A DNA stretch of 64,000 nt from Nocardioides acrostichi. Lineage in GTDB: Bacteria; Actinomycetota; Actinomycetes; Propionibacteriales; Nocardioidaceae. Below the pieces are notes generated by a model, which saw only the letters and a list, made by a program, of their open reading frames with translations, ran no database searches and had not been told where the DNA came from. The stretch is from positions 496,001-560,000 of the forward strand of contig NZ_JADIVZ010000002.1 of assembly GCF_015319165.1 (NCBI RefSeq). Reading direction: 5' to 3'. Shown here piece by piece: positions 55,245 through 64,000 of this stretch. A program made the translations under genes and the position numbers. The number at the start of each line of letters is the position of its first letter. Position 1 is the stretch's first letter.

Positions 55245-57491
55245 TCAGGTCCGATGGGGTTGAGGGGCCAGCACGGTGGCGGGGTCGGCCTCGGCCAGCT
55301 GCGCCAGGGTGGCGGCCAGATGGTGCAGGTGTCGGACGACGGGGTCGTCGTCGCGCATCGGGTCGCCGTCGCGCTCGGGCAGCAGCGCCCGAGAGCTGCG
55401 CGTGAGCGGGTCGACCGCCTCGGGCGCACCCTCGCCGAGGCCCTGGGCGCGCAGGCTGCGGACCGCGTCGGCCAGCAACGCGCATGCGGCGGCCGACTGA
55501 CCGAGCAGGTGGGCCGGTTGGCTCTGCAGATCCAACGCCAGCGCCCGGCACTGGTGCACGGCGGCGACGATCCGGCTCAGGCGGATCCGGGTGCTCCGGC
55601 TGGAGTGGCCGACCAGCGAGGAGCGGGTCAGCGGCTGGGTGACCAAGGAGAGCCCGCGCGCCCGGTCGTCGAGCACGCGCGATCGGCTGTCGAGCCGTAC
55701 GGCCCCGGCCGGTGTGGGCGAGTCCGCGTAGCGGGCGGCGCCGTCGAGCAGGTCGGCCATGGCGTCGAAGAGGGCATTGCGGGCAGCCACGACGGTGTCG
55801 CGTGTCGAGAGAGGCGCGAAGAGCAGCGCGACGAGTACCCCGGCGCCCGCCCCCAGGGCCGTCTCGCCGAGACGGAGCGCGAGCAGCCCGTCGCTGAAGG
55901 TGCCGAGCACGGTGTAGAGCTGCCCCAGCAGCACGGTGATGAACAAGGTGGCCAGCGTGTAGGAGGCCTTCATCAGGTAGAAAGCGAAGAAGATCGAGAC
56001 CAGGATCGCGGTGAACACCAGCACCGGGTGGCCGGCGGTCACATGCGCCAGCACGATCGCGATCCCGAGGCCCACCAGGGTGCCGACGACGCGGGCGACT
56101 CCCTTGCGGAAGGTCTCCAGGCGGGTGCCCGTGCCGGTGAAGGTCACGAACGCCGCGATGACCGCCCAGTAGTAGCGGGTGGGTGAGAGCGCCAGCCCCA
56201 GGGCGATCGCCAGCGCGCCGGCGATCGCCACCTGGACGGCCTGCCGGGTCGTCATCGAGACCCTCGCCAGCGGGTTGTAGCGGCCGGCCCGCGCGCGGAC
56301 GTCGCGCGCCACCGCCGGAGAGCCCGCCAGACCGCCGAAGACGAGCGTGCTGGCGGTCTCGAACTCGACCTCGCCGGGGTCGACCTCGGGTGGCCGGTCG
56401 GCCGCGGAGTCGAAGGCCAGGAACTCCTGCACCCCGAGCGCCACGAAGCGCGCCGGCCACCAGTACTCGCCGCCCCGCTCGCGGTCGGCGTCCGCAGCGC
56501 GTCGCAGACGCTGCGCGGCCACGAACGCCGCGTGGTCGCGGCGACGCGCCACGTGGTCGAGCGTGCGACGAGCCTCCTGGGCGAGGGCCGGCGGACCGTC
56601 GACGAGGTTGCGCGAGGCCGCCGCGAAGCGCTCGACGGCCTGGTGCGTCTCGAGCAGACGCCGGCGCAGCGCGGTCGCAGACCACCCCTCGGGGACGCCG
56701 CCGCGCTCGGCCGACCATGCGTCGGCGAGAAGTCCGGCCTCGGCCATCGACGCCTGCCGCCGCGAGACCGCCCGGAACGCGCGGCGTCGACGGCGCACGT
56801 CGTCCGGCGCCACCTCGAGCAGATCGGCGCACTCGCGGGCCACCGACCGGCCCGAGGCGAAGAAGGCCGCCAGGGTCGACCGGAGCACGGCCCCGGGGTC
56901 GCCGCGGAAGACGGTGCTCATCAGCAGCAGCACCCACGCGCTCGACACCACGGCGGCCACGATGAGGTGGGGGACCAGGCTCCAGGTCACCTGCAGGAAC
57001 GTGGCGAAGAAGAAGCCCATCCAGGCCATGAACCCGTAGAAGAACCAGTCGAACCCGAACCGGCGCACCCACACGGCGAGGAAGAGCGCCACCGTGAAAC
57101 CGACGATCTTGAGCGCATCGCGGCCCTCCGCGAGGGTGGCCGGGACGAGGCCGACCGCGACCGCGATCGGGAAGCACGCCGCCAGCCGTACCCGGGCGCG
57201 CCGCTCCGCGCCGATGAGCGCGTTGGACCCGAGCATCGCGACCACGGCGCCGAACATGGTCACGGCGAAGGAGATCTGGGAGGGGTAGTCGAGCAGACGC
57301 CCGACACCGAGCTGCACCGGCAGCGCCGTGCCGACACAGACCACGGCGCTGAGGCCCTGCCGCATCCTTCCCAGGCCGGGATCGGAGGCGCGCAGTCGGT
57401 CCAGCAGCTCCAGCACCAGGAGCCGGACCCGCTCCGGGGGACGTTCGCCGGCGTGACGTCCGGCTGACAGCGTGCTCACTGCCCCCATCAT
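55245..57491 (-). CDS. FUSC-family membrane protein (aromatic-acid-exporter-like)
   Basis: 748 residues from ATG 57491 (57488 and GTG 57479 are possible). Two membrane blocks of about five to six helices each (about 45-175 and 400-510) around a long soluble helical region: the FUSC layout with GTRLETFRKGVARVVGTLVGLG in the second block. Related proteins include AaeB-type aromatic acid efflux and plant-type ALMT. Substrate unknown. Convergent with groEL and divergent from the ECF sigma gene. Confidence 0.85.
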   Translation of the reverse strand: MMGAVSTLSAGRHAGERPPERVRLLVLELLDRLRASDPGLGRMRQGLSAVVCVGTALPVQLGVGRLLDYPSQISFAVTMFGAVVAMLGSNALIGAERRARVRLAACFPIAVAVGLVPATLAEGRDALKIVGFTVALFLAVWVRRFGFDWFFYGFMAWMGFFFATFLQVTWSLVPHLIVAAVVSSAWVLLLMSTVFRGDPGAVLRSTLAAFFASGRSVARECADLLEVAPDDVRRRRRAFRAVSRRQASMAEAGLLADAWSAERGGVPEGWSATALRRRLLETHQAVERFAAASRNLVDGPPALAQEARRTLDHVARRRDHAAFVAAQRLRRAADADRERGGEYWWPARFVALGVQEFLAFDSAADRPPEVDPGEVEFETASTLVFGGLAGSPAVARDVRARAGRYNPLARVSMTTRQAVQVAIAGALAIALGLALSPTRYYWAVIAAFVTFTGTGTRLETFRKGVARVVGTLVGLGIAIVLAHVTAGHPVLVFTAILVSIFFAFYLMKASYTLATLFITVLLGQLYTVLGTFSDGLLALRLGETALGAGAGVLVALLFAPLSTRDTVVAARNALFDAMADLLDGAARYADSPTPAGAVRLDSRSRVLDDRARGLSLVTQPLTRSSLVGHSSRSTRIRLSRIVAAVHQCRALALDLQSQPAHLLGQSAAACALLADAVRSLRAQGLGEGAPEAVDPLTRSSRALLPERDGDPMRDDDPVVRHLHHLAATLAQLAEADPATVLAPQPHRT

Positions 57492-57602
57492 CGCATTCGA
57501 CCCCACCCCGGACACCCCGCGCGACCCCCGCGAGGACTCGCCTCCCTCGGGGGTCGCGGGCCGGTCGAGACCCTGGACCCGCGGTTCTGTCAGGATCGAT
57601 GC

Positions 57603-58154
57603 ATGGATGCCGATCGGGCGGCGCGCTTCGAGGCGCTCGCGAGCGAGGTGCTCGAGCCGGTGCGCCGGTTCCTCGCCCGACGGAGCGACGCCGACAGCGC
57701 CGACGATGCGCTCGCCGACACGCTGCTGGTGTGCTGGCGACGGCTCGAGGAGGTACCGGAACCGGCGCTGCCGTGGGTGTACGGGGTGGCACGTCACTGT
57801 CTGGCCAACCTCGAGCGCGCCGCCCGGCGTCAGCGACGGGTCCAGGGCAAGGTGGCGACGCTCGATCCGCCTCGTGAGATCCAGCCCGGCCCGCTCGACG
57901 GCGCGGAGGACGACCTCGCGTGGGCCGTCCGCCAGGCGTGGGAAGAGCTCAGGAGCGACGACGCCGAGGTGTTGCGGCTCTGGGCCTGGGAGCAGTTGGA
58001 GGCCGCGGAGATCGCGCAGGTGCTCGAGGTGAGCGCCAACGCGGCCTCGGTCCGGCTGCACCGCGCCAAGGGGCGGCTGCGGGAGATTCTCGAGCAGGGC
58101 GGTAAGAACGACGGCGCGGGCGGACATGAACGTGTGAGAGGAAGGGAGCAGTGA
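57603..58154 (+). CDS. ECF-type RNA polymerase sigma factor
   Basis: 183 residues. Region 2: DADSADDALADTLLVCWRRLEEV, PALPWVYGVARHCLANLERAARR; region 4: LRSDDAEVLRLWAWEQLEAAEIAQVL, VSANAASVRLHRAKGRLREIL. It overlaps the next gene at TGATG, and that gene encodes a single-pass membrane protein, the usual sigma/anti-sigma arrangement. The target promoters and signal are unknown. Confidence 0.9.
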   Translation: MDADRAARFEALASEVLEPVRRFLARRSDADSADDALADTLLVCWRRLEEVPEPALPWVYGVARHCLANLERAARRQRRVQGKVATLDPPREIQPGPLDGAEDDLAWAVRQAWEELRSDDAEVLRLWAWEQLEAAEIAQVLEVSANAASVRLHRAKGRLREILEQGGKNDGAGGHERVRGREQ

Positions 58155-58822
58155 TGACTGACCAGCCATCCGACGACGAGCTGCGCGCGGCGTTGCGACG
58201 AGCCGACCCTGCTGCCGACCTGCCGCCGGCCGACCCGACCCGGGTGGCCCGACTGCTGGAGGAAGCCATGAGCCACCACCCGAGCACCGAGACCGAGCGC
58301 GACACCCTCGAGACGCCGTCCGAGCCGATCATCCGCACCGGGCGCGGCCCACTGACCTGGGTGCTCGCCGCGGCCGCCGCCGTGGTGATCGCCGGGGTCG
58401 GCGGCATCGCCGTGTTCGGTGGCGACGACGACTCCTCACCGGTCGCCGGGTCGAGCACGGTCCAGCCCGGCGACGAGACGGTGACCACGATCCGGGCCGG
58501 GAGTGGCGTCGACGGTCGCTGCATGACGCCCACGGCCGACCGGCTCGCCGCGGCCGACATCGCGTTCTCGGGCACCGTCACCTCGCTCGAGGGCGGCATC
58601 GTGACCCTCGACCCGGGTGACTTCTACGCCGGCAAGGCCACCGACGTGGTGGAGATCGAGGCGCCCAGCTCCGACCTCAGCGGGCTCGTGGAGTCCGTCG
58701 ACTTCCGAGCAGGCCAGCGCTACTACGTCGCCGCCACCGGCGGTGACCTGATGCTGTGCGGCTACTCCGGTGCCGACAGCCCCGACATCGAGCAGCTCTA
58801 CGCCACCGCGTTCAACCAGTGA
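58154..58822 (+). CDS. Putative membrane anti-sigma factor
   Basis: 222 residues from ATG 58154. A cytoplasmic N-terminus with SDDELRAALRRADPAADLPPADPTRVARLLEEAM, then one membrane helix (about 69-88), then an external domain with paired Cys (RCMTPTADR, LMLCGYSG). The layout (sigma-coupled, single-pass) suggests anti-sigma, but a ZAS zinc motif is missing, so the call rests on position and topology. Confidence 0.6.
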   Translation: MTDQPSDDELRAALRRADPAADLPPADPTRVARLLEEAMSHHPSTETERDTLETPSEPIIRTGRGPLTWVLAAAAAVVIAGVGGIAVFGGDDDSSPVAGSSTVQPGDETVTTIRAGSGVDGRCMTPTADRLAAADIAFSGTVTSLEGGIVTLDPGDFYAGKATDVVEIEAPSSDLSGLVESVDFRAGQRYYVAATGGDLMLCGYSGADSPDIEQLYATAFNQ

Positions 58823-58832
58823 GCGCACCTCG

Positions 58833-59390
58833 ATGACGGCTACCGGACTCCTGCTCGCCGCCGGGGCCGGCTCGCGTATGGGCCAGCCCAAGGCCCTCGT
58901 GCACGACGACGCCGGATCGTGGCTCCAGCGCGGGGTGCGCACCCTGACCGAGGGCGGCTGTGAGGGCGTCACGGTCGTGCTCGGGGCCGCGGTGGCCGAG
59001 CCGGTGCGACTGCTCGGCGGCCTCGACGGCGTGGCCGTGGTCATCGCCGAGAACTGGGAGGCCGGGATGGGCGCCTCGTTGCGAGCGGGCCTCGCGGGGC
59101 TGACGGCGGGCCCGGCCGACATCGCCGTCGTCTCGCTCGTCGACCTGCCCGACCTGGTGCCCGACGTCGTCGTCCGCCTGCTCGCCGCCGACGACGGGCG
59201 TGGAGCCCTGGCCCGCGCCGCCTACGGCGGGGTGCCCGGACATCCCGTGCTCCTGGGCCGCGACCACTGGACGGCCGCCGCCCGCTCCGCGCACGGCGAC
59301 CAGGGCGCCCGGGGGTATCTCGTCGAGCACGAGGCCGCGCTCGTGGAGTGCGGTGACCTGGCCACCGGCCGTGACGTCGACTCCCGCTGA
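58833..59390 (+). CDS. MobA/MocA-like nucleotidyltransferase
   Basis: 185 residues. LLLAAGAGSRMGQPKALV carries the GTP/CTP loop, VSLVDLPDLVPDVV the metal-site Asp, and GVPGHPVLLGRDHW the family's GxPGHPVLL. MocA-type enzymes add CMP or GMP to molybdopterin for xanthine/CO-dehydrogenase-type enzymes. The MoxR-CoxE-XdhC set 2 kb downstream supports that role. It overlaps the kinase gene by 20 bp. Confidence 0.88.
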   Translation: MTATGLLLAAGAGSRMGQPKALVHDDAGSWLQRGVRTLTEGGCEGVTVVLGAAVAEPVRLLGGLDGVAVVIAENWEAGMGASLRAGLAGLTAGPADIAVVSLVDLPDLVPDVVVRLLAADDGRGALARAAYGGVPGHPVLLGRDHWTAAARSAHGDQGARGYLVEHEAALVECGDLATGRDVDSR

Positions 59391-60327
59391 CCGACTCCGG
59401 CTCCAGCCGCTGACCCGGGCGCGGGTGGCCACCCTCGGCGAGGCCGGCCAGAGGTGGCACGAGGCGCTGCCGGGCACCCTCGACCGGCTGGCGGCCGTCT
59501 GGTCGCTGACCTGGGGGCGAGCGCTGCCGGGCGGCTCGGCGTCCTACGTCGTCGCGGCCCGCACCGCTACCGGGGAGCGTCGCGTGGTCAAGATCCCGGT
59601 GCCGGACGCCGCCCTCGCCGACGAGGCGCGGGTGCTCGCGGCGGCCGGGGGGCGAGGCTACGCCCGGCTGTTCGGCCACGACACGGAGTCCGACGCGGTG
59701 CTGCTCGAGCACCTCGGCGGCCAGCTCGAGCACCATCTCGCGGAGCCGCTGGCCCGTCTCGACGTCCTCGCCGACACTCTGCGCGAGGCATGGACCGCGG
59801 CGATCGGGCCGGGTCTCGATGACGAGGCCGGGAACGCCGCCGCGACCGACGACAAGGCCGTGTCCCTGTTCCACATGATCCGCGATCTCGACGCTCGGCT
59901 CGACCACGCCGCGAGCCCGGAGGTGATCCGGACGGCTCTCGACCACGCGGAGGCGCTGGCCGGGTGGGGCGGCCCGACGGTCGTGGCGCACGGCGACCCG
60001 CACCCGGCCAACTGCCTGCGCGCACCGGATGGCCGAGGGAGTGGGTGGGTCTTCGTCGACCCCGACGGGTTCCGGGCCGACCCGGCCCACGACCTGGGCG
60101 TGACCCTGCGCGACTGGTCCTCCCGGCTGCGGCGGCCCGAGGCTCGCGCCACGCTGCGGGCCTGGAGCCGCCACGTGGCGCAGCGGGCCGACTGGCCCGG
60201 CGTCGATGCGGAGCGGGTGTGGGCGTGGGCCTTCGTCGAACGGGTCTCCACCGGGCTCTACGTCACCTCGTTCGGGGCGCCGCGAGTCGGGGCCCCGTTC
60301 CTGGAGACCGCGGCCGCCCTCCTCTGA
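59371..60327 (+). CDS. Aminoglycoside/hydroxyurea phosphotransferase-family kinase
   Basis: 318 residues from GTG 59371. APH fold: LPGGSASYVVAA near the P-loop, RRVVKIPVPDAALADEARVLAA with the Lys and Glu, catalytic VVAHGDPHPANCL (HGDxHxxN) and metal Asp in FVDPDGFRADPAHDLG. Resembles streptomycin 6-phosphotransferase/hydroxyurea phosphotransferase proteins. The true substrate may be a metabolite rather than a drug. Coupled to the MocA-like gene by overlap. Confidence 0.85.
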   Translation: MTSTPADRLRLQPLTRARVATLGEAGQRWHEALPGTLDRLAAVWSLTWGRALPGGSASYVVAARTATGERRVVKIPVPDAALADEARVLAAAGGRGYARLFGHDTESDAVLLEHLGGQLEHHLAEPLARLDVLADTLREAWTAAIGPGLDDEAGNAAATDDKAVSLFHMIRDLDARLDHAASPEVIRTALDHAEALAGWGGPTVVAHGDPHPANCLRAPDGRGSGWVFVDPDGFRADPAHDLGVTLRDWSSRLRRPEARATLRAWSRHVAQRADWPGVDAERVWAWAFVERVSTGLYVTSFGAPRVGAPFLETAAALL

Positions 60328-60367
60328 GGTGGTCCGCTCAAGGAGACCCCCGCGCAGACGACAGCCG

Positions 60368-60745
60368 TCAGGGGGTCAGCCGGATCCGGATCGGACCCTT
60401 GGCGGTGGAGGGGTCGACGACCGACCCGCCCTGGGTGATCTCGACCTCGCCCGCCGCCACGAGCCGCCGGGCCGCCCGTCGGGCGGGCTCCATGAGGTCG
60501 TGCCAGTCCGCGTCGTCGCCGGCCACGGCGCGGGCCGCCTCGGAGGGGCAGATCGTGGCGCCGCCGCGCCGCTGCTCCAGCAGGTCGAGCACGGTGCGCT
60601 CGAGGTGCTGGTCGACCGCGGTGACCTTGCGGCGCCGGCACTCCTCGGAGCAGTAACGGACGTTCTCCCAGTCACGCGCCCACTTCTTGCGCCACTCGAT
60701 GCGGCGCCCACAGGAGGCGCACGTCTTGGGCTCGGGCTCGGGCAT
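60368..60745 (-). CDS. DUF2256-DUF3253 two-domain protein
   Basis: 125 residues from ATG 60745. N-terminal treble-clef-like zinc module [27 protein letters not shown] (C-x2-C and C-x3-C) matches DUF2256; the C-terminal winged-helix-like part ([36 protein letters not shown]) matches DUF3253. The two domains usually occur as separate small proteins; here they are one chain. Function unknown; nucleic-acid binding is plausible. Confidence 0.82.
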   Translation of the reverse strand: MPEPEPKTCASCGRRIEWRKKWARDWENVRYCSEECRRRKVTAVDQHLERTVLDLLEQRRGGATICPSEAARAVAGDDADWHDLMEPARRAARRLVAAGEVEITQGGSVVDPSTAKGPIRIRLTP

Positions 60746-60839
60746 GGCTCCAGCCTGACCGGCGCCCAGCACGGACCCCACCCCCGGAAGGTGCCGAGCC
60801 CAACCCGTGACCAACGCCACAGCCCGTAGGTTGGAGGCC

Positions 60840-61718
60840 ATGGCCACGGACCTCCAGGACGCCGCTGCGGTCGCCGAGCAACTCGGCGCCACCGGCTACC
60901 TCTGCGACGACGAGCTCGCCACGGTGACGTACCTGGCCCTGGCCATGGCTCGGCCCCTGCTGCTCGAGGGCGAGCCCGGGACCGGCAAGACCGCCCTGGC
61001 GGAGGCGCTCGCGCAGACCCTCGACCTGCCGCTCCTGCGCTTGCAGTGCTACGAGGGCATCGACGCGACGCAGGCGCTCTACGACTGGGACTTCCCGCGG
61101 CAGGTGCTGCACCTGCGCGCCCTCGAGGCGGCTGGCGGCACGGATGCGACCGAAGCCGAGAAGAGTCTCTACGACGAGCGATTCCTGCTCGCCCGACCCG
61201 TGCTGGCAGCGCTCCAGCGCGCGCCCGCGGTGCTGCTCGTCGACGAGGTCGACCGCGCCGACGACGAGTTCGAGGCGTTCCTGCTCGAGGTGCTCTCGAC
61301 CTACCAGGTCTCCATCCCCGAGCTGGGCACCGTGCGCGCCGCCACCCCGCCGCTCGTGGTGCTCACCTCGAACCGCACGCGCGAGCTGCACGACGCGCTC
61401 AAGCGCCGCTGTCTCTATCACTGGATCGACCACCCCGGTCTCGACCGCGAGGTCGAGATCGTGCGGTCCCGGCTGCCCGAGGTGCCCGAGCAGCTGGCCC
61501 GCCAGGTCGCCGGCGTGACCCAGCGGCTGCGGACCGACGTCTCCCTCATGAAGCCCCCCGGCGTCGCCGAGACCCTCGACTGGGCGCGAGCCCTGACTCA
61601 CCTCGGGTGCGCCGACCTCGACCTCGCCACCGCCGCCCGCACCCTGGGCGCACTCGTGAAGTACCGCGAGGACGCCGACCGCGTGCGCCAGGCGCTGGAC
61701 CGGATGCTGACCCCGTGA
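60840..61718 (+). CDS. MoxR-family AAA+ ATPase (CoxD-like)
   Basis: 292 residues from ATG 60840, which may be leaderless: TAGGTT at 60827-60832 looks like a -10 ending 8 bp before it; GTG 60807 is the alternative. Walker A GEPGTGKT (44-51), Walker [15 protein letters not shown], sensor [16 protein letters not shown]. CoxD-type MoxR ATPases help mature molybdenum hydroxylases, together with the VWA protein encoded next (overlap GTGA). Confidence 0.92.
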   Translation: MATDLQDAAAVAEQLGATGYLCDDELATVTYLALAMARPLLLEGEPGTGKTALAEALAQTLDLPLLRLQCYEGIDATQALYDWDFPRQVLHLRALEAAGGTDATEAEKSLYDERFLLARPVLAALQRAPAVLLVDEVDRADDEFEAFLLEVLSTYQVSIPELGTVRAATPPLVVLTSNRTRELHDALKRRCLYHWIDHPGLDREVEIVRSRLPEVPEQLARQVAGVTQRLRTDVSLMKPPGVAETLDWARALTHLGCADLDLATAARTLGALVKYREDADRVRQALDRMLTP

Positions 61719-62860
61719 CGACCGACCCCGTGACGACCGACCACCCGGCCGAGGAGATCCTGCTCGGGTTCGCCGCCGCCTGCCGCGCGGCCGGCGTGCC
61801 CGTGACTCCTGATCGTTCCCAGGCGTTCCTGCAGGCCACGGTGCTCGTCGGGGCCGAGAACCCGCGCGCGGTGCGTGCCGCCGGGCACGCCACGCTCTGC
61901 GCGACCCCGGAGGATCTCGTGCGGCACGACCAGGTGTTCGAGGCGTGGTTCGACAAGCGCGGTGAGCTGCCCCGGACGCGTCCGGCGGCGGCGTCCCGGC
62001 CGGTGCTCGCCACGATGCCGCTCTCGCAGCGCGACCAGGAGGCGGGCGAGAGCGACGACCTGGACGACGACCTGGACGATGACATCGTGCGCGCGATGTC
62101 GACCGACGCCGAGGTGCTGCGCCGACGAGACGTCGCGTCGCTGACGCCGGGGGAGAAGGCACGGCTCGCGGCGCTGTTCGACACCCTGCCGGCCCGGGCG
62201 CCGCGACGCCGCACCTCACGCCACCAGCGCTGGCACCGCGGTCAGGTCGACGCTCGCCACACCGTGCGCGCGAGCCTGCGCCGTCTCGGCGAGCCCGCCG
62301 AGATCGCGTGGCGGCGGCGCGCGACCCGGCCGCGCCGCGTCGTCCTGCTCGTCGACGTCTCCGGCTCGATGAGCGGGTACGCCGACGCGCTGCTGCGCCT
62401 GGCGCACCGGCTCACCCAGACCGCCCCGGGTCACGTCGAGACGTTCACCGTCGGCACCCGGCTCACTCACCTGACCCGCGCCCTGCGCAGCCGTGACGCC
62501 GAACGCGCGCTGGTGGCGGCCGGGCAGGCCGTGCCCGACTGGTCCGGCGGCACGCGCCTGGGTGAGACCCTCGCCGCGTTCGGCGACCGGTACGGACGCC
62601 GCGGCATGGCCCGCGGAGCGGTCGTCGTCGTGTTCAGCGACGGCTGGGAGCGGGGCGACCCCTCGCTGCTGGCCGAGCAGGTCGCGCGCCTGCACCGCCT
62701 CGCGCACCGGGTGGTGTGGGTCAACCCGCATCGCGGCAAGTCCGGCTACGAGCCGGTGCAGGCGGGGGTGGTGGCGGTGCTGCCGCACGTCGACGACTTC
62801 CTCGCCGGGCACTCCCTGGCGACCTACTCCGAGCTGTGCGAGGTGATCGCCCGTGCGTGA
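61715..62860 (+). CDS. VWA-domain protein, CoxE-like
   Basis: 381 residues from GTG 61715 (a second in-frame GTG at 61730 lies in a 15-bp direct repeat). CoxE layout: helical N-terminus, an acidic DDLDDDLDDD insert, SLTPGEKARLAALFDTLP, and a VWA domain with MIDAS DVSGSMS from D214, then DWSGGTRLGETLAAF and VVFSDGWERGD. It should bind the MoxR ATPase and metal as part of the cofactor-sulfuration or assembly machine. 8-bp overlap with xdhC. Confidence 0.92.
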   Translation: MTTDPVTTDHPAEEILLGFAAACRAAGVPVTPDRSQAFLQATVLVGAENPRAVRAAGHATLCATPEDLVRHDQVFEAWFDKRGELPRTRPAAASRPVLATMPLSQRDQEAGESDDLDDDLDDDIVRAMSTDAEVLRRRDVASLTPGEKARLAALFDTLPARAPRRRTSRHQRWHRGQVDARHTVRASLRRLGEPAEIAWRRRATRPRRVVLLVDVSGSMSGYADALLRLAHRLTQTAPGHVETFTVGTRLTHLTRALRSRDAERALVAAGQAVPDWSGGTRLGETLAAFGDRYGRRGMARGAVVVVFSDGWERGDPSLLAEQVARLHRLAHRVVWVNPHRGKSGYEPVQAGVVAVLPHVDDFLAGHSLATYSELCEVIARA

Positions 62861-63995
62861 GGTCCTGCCCGAGCTGATGCAGTGGTGGCGCGCGGGCGAG
62901 ACCGTGGGCGTCGCCACGGTCGTCGCGACCTTCCAGTCGGCCCCCCGCCCGGCCGGGGCCTCGATGCTGCTCGGACCCGACGGCTCCGCGGTCGGCTCGG
63001 TGTCGGGCGGCTGCGTCGAGGGCGCGGTCTACGAGCTCTCGCAGGAGGTCGTCGGCTCCGGAGGCCCGGTGCTCCAGCGCTACGGCGTCTCCGACGACGA
63101 CGCGTTCTCGGTGGGCTTGACCTGCGGCGGCATCCTCGACGTGTACGTCGAGAAGGTCTCGCAGCAGACGTTCCCCGAGCTCGGCGAGATCGCCGACGAC
63201 ATCGAGGCCGGCCGGCCGGTCGCGCTGGCCACCGTGGTCGAGCATCCCGACCCCGCTGTCCTCGGACGCCGGGTGCTGGTGCGGCCCGGCGTCGAGGCGC
63301 TGTCGCGTTCCCTCGGCTCGCCCCGCATGGACGACGCCGTGCGCGACGATGCCCTCGGCCTGCTCGCCAGCGGCCACTCCGCCACGCTCGGCTACGGCCC
63401 CGACGGTGAGCGTCGCGGTGAGGGCATGAGGGTCTTCGTCTGGGCCTTCGCGCCCAAGCCCCGCATGCTCGTGTTCGGTGCCATCGACTTCGCCGCCGCG
63501 GTGGCGCGGGTGGGGTCGTTCCTCGGCTACCACGTGACCGTGTGCGACGCCCGACCCGTCTTCGCCACCGCCACCCGGTTCCCCGAGGCCGACGAGGTCG
63601 TCGTCGACTGGCCGCACCGCTACCTCGAGGCGGAGGCGCAGGCCGGTCGCATCGACCAGCGCACCGTGCTCGCCGTGCTCACCCACGACCCCAAGTTCGA
63701 CGTCCCGCTGCTCGAGGTGGCGCTGCGGTTGCCGCGCGTCGCCTACATCGGCGCCATGGGGTCACGACGCACGCACGACGATCGGATGGCGCGGCTGAGC
63801 GAGGCCGGTCTCACCGACGTCGAGCTGGCGCGGCTCTCCAGCCCGATCGGGCTCGACCTCGGCGCGCGCACGCCCGAGGAGACCGCGGTCAGCATCGCGG
63901 CGGAGATCATCGCGGGCCGCTGGGGCGGTTCGGGCGAGCGTCTGGGCACCACCGCGGGCCGCATCCACCGCGACCTCGCGGTGCCGTCGGCCTGA
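62853..63995 (+). CDS. XdhC/CoxI-family maturation factor
   Basis: 380 residues from GTG 62853. XdhC binds molybdenum cofactor and helps its sulfuration and insertion into xanthine dehydrogenase-type enzymes. Seen: TVVATFQSAPRPAGASMLL, SGGCVEGAVYEL and GLTCGGILDVYVE (Cys ligand motifs), then the NAD-binding-like C-terminal domain VFGAIDFAAAVARVGSFLGYHVTVCDARP and AYIGAMGSRRTHDDR. The gene ends 5 bp before the window edge; the target molybdenum hydroxylase subunits may follow outside. Confidence 0.93.
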   Translation: MREVLPELMQWWRAGETVGVATVVATFQSAPRPAGASMLLGPDGSAVGSVSGGCVEGAVYELSQEVVGSGGPVLQRYGVSDDDAFSVGLTCGGILDVYVEKVSQQTFPELGEIADDIEAGRPVALATVVEHPDPAVLGRRVLVRPGVEALSRSLGSPRMDDAVRDDALGLLASGHSATLGYGPDGERRGEGMRVFVWAFAPKPRMLVFGAIDFAAAVARVGSFLGYHVTVCDARPVFATATRFPEADEVVVDWPHRYLEAEAQAGRIDQRTVLAVLTHDPKFDVPLLEVALRLPRVAYIGAMGSRRTHDDRMARLSEAGLTDVELARLSSPIGLDLGARTPEETAVSIAAEIIAGRWGGSGERLGTTAGRIHRDLAVPSA

Positions 63996-64000
63996 TCCCA

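Noticed and set aside
59371..60327. Antibiotic-resistance gene
   Set aside because: The APH fold is broad; nothing in the context (no mobile element, no antibiotic cluster) supports a drug substrate.

Overview
The window is high-GC, densely packed actinobacterial chromosome. The order lpqE-like lipoprotein, carD, ispD, ispF, cysS, rlmB at the left end matches the conserved arrangement known from Mycobacterium and other actinobacteria. Other actinobacterial marks are frequent GTG starts, 4-base ATGA/GTGA gene overlaps, tandem CIRCE boxes before groEL, a DUF3263/LytR_C pair and actinobacterial-type otsA/otsB. The repeat style and gene content suggest Nocardioidaceae (Nocardioides-like); this placement is an inference. 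No phage, plasmid or insertion sequence was seen.

Layout. 0-12.4 kb: lipoprotein (cut by the window edge), UbiA-family prenyltransferase, carD, a degenerate IspD-like protein facing true ispD, orphan NirD-like protein, ispF, sulfite-oxidase-like membrane protein plus an SDR that lacks the catalytic Tyr, secreted C39 peptidase, cysS-rlmB-metallophosphoesterase. 12.5-20.0 kb: a six-gene ABC-uptake operon (lipoprotein receptor, fused LivH-LivM permease, LivG, LivF, and two uncharacterised envelope proteins) behind a KstR-like palindrome. 20.0-20.7 kb: mosaic repeat array. 20.7-28.7 kb: SoxR, tRNA-Thr, two SDRs with a TetR, enoyl-CoA hydratase facing an HxlR regulator, FprA-type reductase, GNAT, pyridoxal kinase and a 22-bp repeat array. 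28.7-33.7 kb: GMC oxidoreductase plus aldehyde dehydrogenase behind a second KstR-like site, a nested hairpin, a MerR regulator with a classic 19-bp-spacer promoter, ung. 33.8-38.7 kb: secreted beta-propeller and amine oxidase opposite TetR, class II aldolase and PfkB kinase. 38.8-45.5 kb: PHA-synthase-like hydrolase, otsA, Gfo/Idh/MocA protein, DUF3263, LytR_C, HAD phosphatase, otsB. 45.5-47.9 kb: SAM-I riboswitch, thrC, MoaD-like carrier, SRPBCC protein behind a third KstR-like site. 47.9-53.3 kb: two secreted Ig-like proteins around an SGNH hydrolase, a truncated YCII protein, a 10-bp tandem repeat, and an antitoxin with a broken PIN toxin. 53.3-64 kb: CIRCE-groEL, FUSC-type membrane protein, ECF sigma with a putative anti-sigma, then a molybdenum-hydroxylase maturation set (MocA-like transferase, MoxR, CoxE, XdhC).

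The most interesting hypothesis is a small regulon. Three palindromes close to the KstR operator pattern (TnnAACnnGTTnnA) precede the uptake operon, the GMC/ALDH pair and the SRPBCC gene. This would couple import and oxidation of a hydrophobic alcohol or sterol/terpenoid-type substrate. The uptake operon carries two conserved-looking but uncharacterised partners, one a membrane protein with an Ada-like zinc-binding tail. The regulon and substrate are inferences; the palindromes and gene order are seen directly.
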